Part shown: in pieces, positions 60,596 through 64,000 of the stretch | Position numbering within the stretch: position 1 is the first letter of the stretch | How the letters are laid out: every line of letters begins with the position of its first letter | Translations under genes and position numbers: made by a program | Notes under the pieces: model-generated | Told to the model about the DNA's origin: nothing | The model's input: the letters and a program-made list of their open reading frames with translations, nothing else | The model's database searches: none | Assembly (NCBI GenBank): GCA_963677135.2 | Contig: CAXXLS010000005.1 | Location: 62,001-126,000, forward strand | Direction: 5' to 3' | Source of the DNA: Seleniibacterium sp963677135 | Lineage (GTDB): Bacteria; Desulfobacterota; Desulfuromonadia; Desulfuromonadales; Geopsychrobacteraceae | DNA length: 64,000 nt

Positions 60596-61251
60596 GGTTC
60601 CTGCCTCGCTTCACGCAACCAGAGGGACAGTTTGAGGGCGTGGCCCCGGTCATAATAGATCATCTCTTCCGGCAGACGCTGCCCGGAATACTCCCGGTAC
60701 CGGTTATACCGGACCAGCCAGTCGCCCCCGGCGGGCCTGAGCTCGCGCAGATCGCCCCGGCAATCAAAGCCGAACAGCTCCGCTGCGGAATCCGCCGGCA
60801 CCCGCAGTTCCTGCAGGCCGCCGACCGCGGTCAGCGGCTCGCTGCCGGACAGGGGGCGCTGCAGAAAGGTTCTGCGCAGGCTCCGGGCGATTCCCGCAAT
60901 GAAGGACTCACGACTCTGCAGCTGCGGAACGGCCCGCAGCAACTGGTAACCGGTCGCATCGACCTGGAGGTCAAACAGCACCAGGCCGATTTCGTTGAGG
61001 GCCATCAGCCGGGCCGTCCGGTCTTCGAGGTCCAGGCGCAGAAACCCTTCGAGGGGCAGTTTTTTCATGCCGACCTCAAGCAGAGCCCCCTGTCGCAGCC
61101 GCCAGACTCCGCTCCCCTGAAGCCACTGCCCGCGGCGCAGCTGCTCGCCGCTGAACTCCCCCCGGCAGTCGCCGGGCAACTGCTGGGGCGGCAGGGTCGG
61201 AGCGCACGCGCTCAGCAAAAAGAGGACACCGGCAAGAAGGACACTGCGCAT
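60592..61251 (-). CDS. DUF3261 lipoprotein
   Basis: A 219-residue lipoprotein: signal sequence and lipobox LLSAC (Cys16), then a beta-rich domain with LEGFLRLDLEDRTARLMAL and a C-terminal GQRLPEEMIYYDRGHALKLSL stretch. It matches the DUF3261 family, regularly encoded next to MMPL and LolA-like genes in aryl-polyene clusters and assumed to help place the product in the outer membrane. It overlaps the dehydratase by 4 bases. Confidence 0.85.
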   Translation of the reverse strand: MRSVLLAGVLFLLSACAPTLPPQQLPGDCRGEFSGEQLRRGQWLQGSGVWRLRQGALLEVGMKKLPLEGFLRLDLEDRTARLMALNEIGLVLFDLQVDATGYQLLRAVPQLQSRESFIAGIARSLRRTFLQRPLSGSEPLTAVGGLQELRVPADSAAELFGFDCRGDLRELRPAGGDWLVRYNRYREYSGQRLPEEMIYYDRGHALKLSLWLREARQEP

Positions 61252-61255
61252 CGTT

Positions 61256-63625
61256 TTATAATCTCTTCAGGCGCACGGCCGGGATCACCAGGACCGCCGT
61301 CGGCACGGCGGCGGCGATCCCCAGCAGCACCGTCACGCCAATGGAATTCATCGCCGGGTGACGGGCCAGCACCAGGGCCCCGAAGCCAACCAGGGTGGTG
61401 AGCCCTGAGACCAGCACGGCCCGGCTCGATGCCAGATCCTGAGGCTCCCGGCTGTGACAGGTCATGAAGATCCCGTAATCCACCCCGAGACCGATGATCA
61501 GGATCGACGCCACGACGTTGAACAGGTTCATCTCCAGGCCCAGCCAGGCCATCCCCCCGAACATGAACAGCAGACCGGAAAGAACCGGCAAAAGCGCCAG
61601 CAGGACATCGGCAACCCGGCGGAACAGGGCCACCAGCAGGACCAGTACGATCAGCCCGGCGGAACTGACAAAGGTGCTAAAATCAACGGCTATGGCCCGG
61701 CTGAGCTGCTGTCCGAAGCGGCTTTGCGAGACCAGGGTGACCCCGGGAATCTGGCGCAGTTGCGGTTCAAGGCGCGCCACCAGTCCGGGATCATCCGGAA
61801 CCAGGGTCAGCAGCCGGGTGACGCCCCCTTCCTGCTGCAGAAAATTGTCCAGTAACGGCCCCAGGCCCCACTCTCTGAGCGTCGCCGGATCGAGAACTCG
61901 CGGCGTGCGGCTCAGGTTGTCCAGAAACGGGTCAAAAGCGGTGTCCGAAAAGCCGTACTTTTTTCCGCTGTCTTCCAGCAGGGCCGCGGCGGCCGGTTGT
62001 TCCTGGGCCCAGTAGGTCTGCCACTGTTCAAGATTCCGATGCTGAGTCTGCAGGGACGGCAGCAAGGGGGCGAGACTGACCGCCCGGTCGGCGAGGTTGT
62101 CGTCGGTTATCGTCTTCCAGACCCGTTCATTCCGCAGCAGGGCGGTGTCCAGCTCCGCCGCCTCGGCAAAAATCATGGCCCGGCCGCGCATATTCCCCCA
62201 GTGTTCAGCAAGCTCCCCCTCGGCCCGCTGCAATTCCGGCGGCACGTAACTGAGGCGTTTCAGCTCGCCGTTGATCCCCAGTTTTTGTGCCTGAACGGCG
62301 CTGAACAGCATGATCGCCAGCCAGCTGCCGAGGACCAGCCAGCGCAGCCGGGGACGCCGCTCGAAAAGATGGCGCCGGAAACGCTGGGGCGACCAGCCGC
62401 CGTTGTCCGCCTTGCCGACGAAGTGGGGCAGGACCAGCAGGGCCAGAATCAGGGCGGTCACGATACCGGCGACGGCAAACACCGCGAGCTGCCGCTGTCC
62501 CGGAAGTTCCGAGCGCAGCAGCACCGCAAAAGCGACCAGGGTCGTCAGCCCGCCGAACAGGACCGGCCGCGAAAGGGCGGTCAGTAGCTGAGTCCGCGGG
62601 CCGGTGCCGCGCCGCAGGGCGAAGTAGACATGCAGACCGTAATCGATGGTGATTCCCAGCAGCACCGCACCGAAACCGATGGTGATTCCCGACATCGGCC
62701 GATAAAAGAACGCGGTCACCACCAGGCCCAGCACCATGCTGGCAAAGGGGAGAATGAAGACGGTCAGCGCCTGCAGTCTGCGGAGAAACGCCAGGAACAC
62801 CACCAGCAGACCGGCCCCGGACAACAACAGCACCCTGCTCATATCCCCTTTGATGACCTCGGTGTTGGCCAGGGTATAGGGATGCCCGCTGAGCAGAGTT
62901 GCCGAGACCCCTTTCGGCAGGCCGGCCCTGGCCAGCCGGAACCCGTCAATCAGCTGCCTGCTGCCCACCGGATCGGTGATCAGGATGCTGGTGTCGGCCA
63001 GGATCAGGGTACTGCGCCGGTCGTCACTCAAAAAACGGCCCTGCTCGATCCGGACCCCCGGCAGGGGGTTCAGGTAGCGCAGCTTCAGCAGCGCCAGGTT
63101 GTTCAACCCGAGGGGATCCTGCGCGATCTGTCCCTTGAGGGCGATTCCCTGGGGTTGCAGCAGCAGCGCCAGGTTGTGCGCCAGCTGCCGGTCGACCTGC
63201 TCCGGAGTCAGCTGGTCGGCAATGTCCTCGAGGTCGGCGGCATCCGTCAACACCGGCAGGTACTCAGGCAGGGTCTTCAGCAGGCTCAGATTCCTGACAT
63301 CCCCGGGCCCACTCTGAATATTCCTGAACAGCTCCCCGGGCAGCAGCAGCCCCAGACGCTGGGTCGCCGACAGCAGGGTCTCTTCACTGGTCCCCGCCTC
63401 CGCCTGGAGAAGAATCACCAGTTTCCGCGCGAAGGGGGTCTTCTGAAGCAGCTCGAAATCCCGGGCGACCGGCAGCTCGCCATCCGGGAGCATGGCGACG
63501 ATACTGTCGGCCACCTGCAGCCGGGGCAGATAGCAGGCGGCGCCCAGCAGAACCAGGAACACCACCAGGATAAGCCGGCCGCGCCGCGCTTCGAGGGTCT
63601 GATAACAGGCAGCAACAAACTTCAT
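61256..63625 (-). CDS. MMPL-family exporter
   Basis: A 789-residue RND-like MMPL transporter with about 12 helices in two blocks, each followed by a periplasmic loop. VLLGITIDYGLHVYFALR near residue 325 and IIGLGVDYGIFMTCH near residue 710 are the conserved GxxxDY-type proton-relay motifs. It should move the finished lipid or pigment from the inner membrane. ATG at 63625 overlaps the upstream LolA-like stop by one base; the preceding TTG is ignored. Confidence 0.92.
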   Translation of the reverse strand: MKFVAACYQTLEARRGRLILVVFLVLLGAACYLPRLQVADSIVAMLPDGELPVARDFELLQKTPFARKLVILLQAEAGTSEETLLSATQRLGLLLPGELFRNIQSGPGDVRNLSLLKTLPEYLPVLTDAADLEDIADQLTPEQVDRQLAHNLALLLQPQGIALKGQIAQDPLGLNNLALLKLRYLNPLPGVRIEQGRFLSDDRRSTLILADTSILITDPVGSRQLIDGFRLARAGLPKGVSATLLSGHPYTLANTEVIKGDMSRVLLLSGAGLLVVFLAFLRRLQALTVFILPFASMVLGLVVTAFFYRPMSGITIGFGAVLLGITIDYGLHVYFALRRGTGPRTQLLTALSRPVLFGGLTTLVAFAVLLRSELPGQRQLAVFAVAGIVTALILALLVLPHFVGKADNGGWSPQRFRRHLFERRPRLRWLVLGSWLAIMLFSAVQAQKLGINGELKRLSYVPPELQRAEGELAEHWGNMRGRAMIFAEAAELDTALLRNERVWKTITDDNLADRAVSLAPLLPSLQTQHRNLEQWQTYWAQEQPAAAALLEDSGKKYGFSDTAFDPFLDNLSRTPRVLDPATLREWGLGPLLDNFLQQEGGVTRLLTLVPDDPGLVARLEPQLRQIPGVTLVSQSRFGQQLSRAIAVDFSTFVSSAGLIVLVLLVALFRRVADVLLALLPVLSGLLFMFGGMAWLGLEMNLFNVVASILIIGLGVDYGIFMTCHSREPQDLASSRAVLVSGLTTLVGFGALVLARHPAMNSIGVTVLLGIAAAVPTAVLVIPAVRLKRL

Positions 63626-64000
63626 CAAAAATCCGGGGCGGCAAAGATATTGTCCGGCAGCGAACGGTTAAGGGTGACATTGAAAAATTTCAGGACGGTG
63701 CTGTCACCACTCTGTTCGGCCAGGGCGACCTGTTCGACATGGCTGCGATCCGGAGCGAAGGTCACTTCGATATGGCGAATGATTCCGGCTTCCGCCTGAT
63801 CGCGCGGGGTCAATTGCAGGCCCAGAGGCTGTTCGCTTTTCAGGGTCATCAGGTAATGACTCTGCAGCCAGTCCAGGTCGACCCTGGCCCAGGCCAGCAG
63901 CTGCCTGGCGACCATCCCCATAACCGGATCACGGGCAACCGAGTAGCGCTCCACCTGCCGGCTTAAACTGTTCCAGCGTTCCCCCTGACTGCCGCGCAGC
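63625..64000 (-). CDS. LolA-like outer-membrane carrier protein, partial
   Basis: The C-terminal 124 codons of a gene whose start lies beyond the right edge. The readable part has QGERWNSLSRQVERYSV, ARVDLDWLQSHYLMTL and a final strand ending FAAPDF. This matches the LolA-related proteins of aryl-polyene clusters that escort the product across the periplasm. It is coupled to the MMPL gene. The cluster clearly continues to the right, where ketoreductase, ligase or further genes are expected but not seen. Confidence 0.82.
   Translation of the reverse strand, partial: LRGSQGERWNSLSRQVERYSVARDPVMGMVARQLLAWARVDLDWLQSHYLMTLKSEQPLGLQLTPRDQAEAGIIRHIEVTFAPDRSHVEQVALAEQSGDSTVLKFFNVTLNRSLPDNIFAAPDF

Overview
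The window reads like a chromosome segment of an anaerobic, GC-rich deltaproteobacterium, most likely of the Desulfuromonadales (Geobacter/Desulfuromonas/Pelobacter group). This is inference from gene content: futalosine-type menaquinone synthesis, several chemoreceptors, nickel uptake beside a complete hyp set for [NiFe]-hydrogenase maturation, an iron-dependent alcohol dehydrogenase, and degenerate intergenic repeats built on CGCAGAG words. No RNA gene or CRISPR array was seen.

Layout. 1-2.2 kb: a partial HD-domain phosphohydrolase and fumarase C. 2.3-4.2 kb: an AT-rich two-gene island, made of a small L,D-transpeptidase-like protein and an overlapping exported partner. It sits between two ~340-bp direct repeats whose hairpin is held by compensatory base changes. 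4.2-7.5 kb: RNase D, MutY and HisC in one convoy. 7.7-11.5 kb: MqnC, MqnE, a UbiX-type flavin prenyltransferase and a UbiA-type prenyltransferase. 11.8-13.5 kb: a YqaA/DedA-like protein and an MFS permease. 13.5-20.8 kb: three tandem chemoreceptors with different sensor domains and almost identical cytoplasmic halves; the third has a sigma-54 promoter with paired upstream enhancer-like sites. 20.9-26.6 kb: an RND efflux operon (TolC, adaptor, pump). 26.9-29.4 kb: a nitroreductase, an Fe-alcohol dehydrogenase and a PNPOx-like flavoprotein.

29.4-38.9 kb: a nickel ECF/Cbi-type transporter (NikMN-PDGLE fusion, CbiQ, CbiO) and a hydrogenase maturation protease on the minus strand, divergent from hypA-B-C-D-E-F. 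The hydrogenase structural genes are not in the window. hypF carries a -1 frameshift. 38.9-40.3 kb: an exported alpha/beta hydrolase with an unusual C-terminal extension.

40.6-64 kb (continuing past the right edge): a large lipid/polyene biosynthesis region related in parts to aryl-polyene and dialkylresorcinol clusters. It has a StlD/DarB-like ketosynthase III, two ketosynthase plus chain-length-factor pairs, two acyl carrier proteins, a hot-dog dehydratase, a thioesterase, an LpxL-like acyltransferase, a glycosyltransferase fused to DUF2062, a BtrH-like acyltransferase, an ABC-2 exporter, an MMPL exporter, a DUF3261 lipoprotein, a LolA-like protein and a PagL-like barrel. Four cobalamin-binding-type radical SAM enzymes and a GltD-like flavoprotein are embedded in it. 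These extra enzymes suggest that the acyl chain is methylated, cyclised or otherwise remodelled at unactivated carbons before it is placed in the envelope. This is the best candidate here for an undescribed system.
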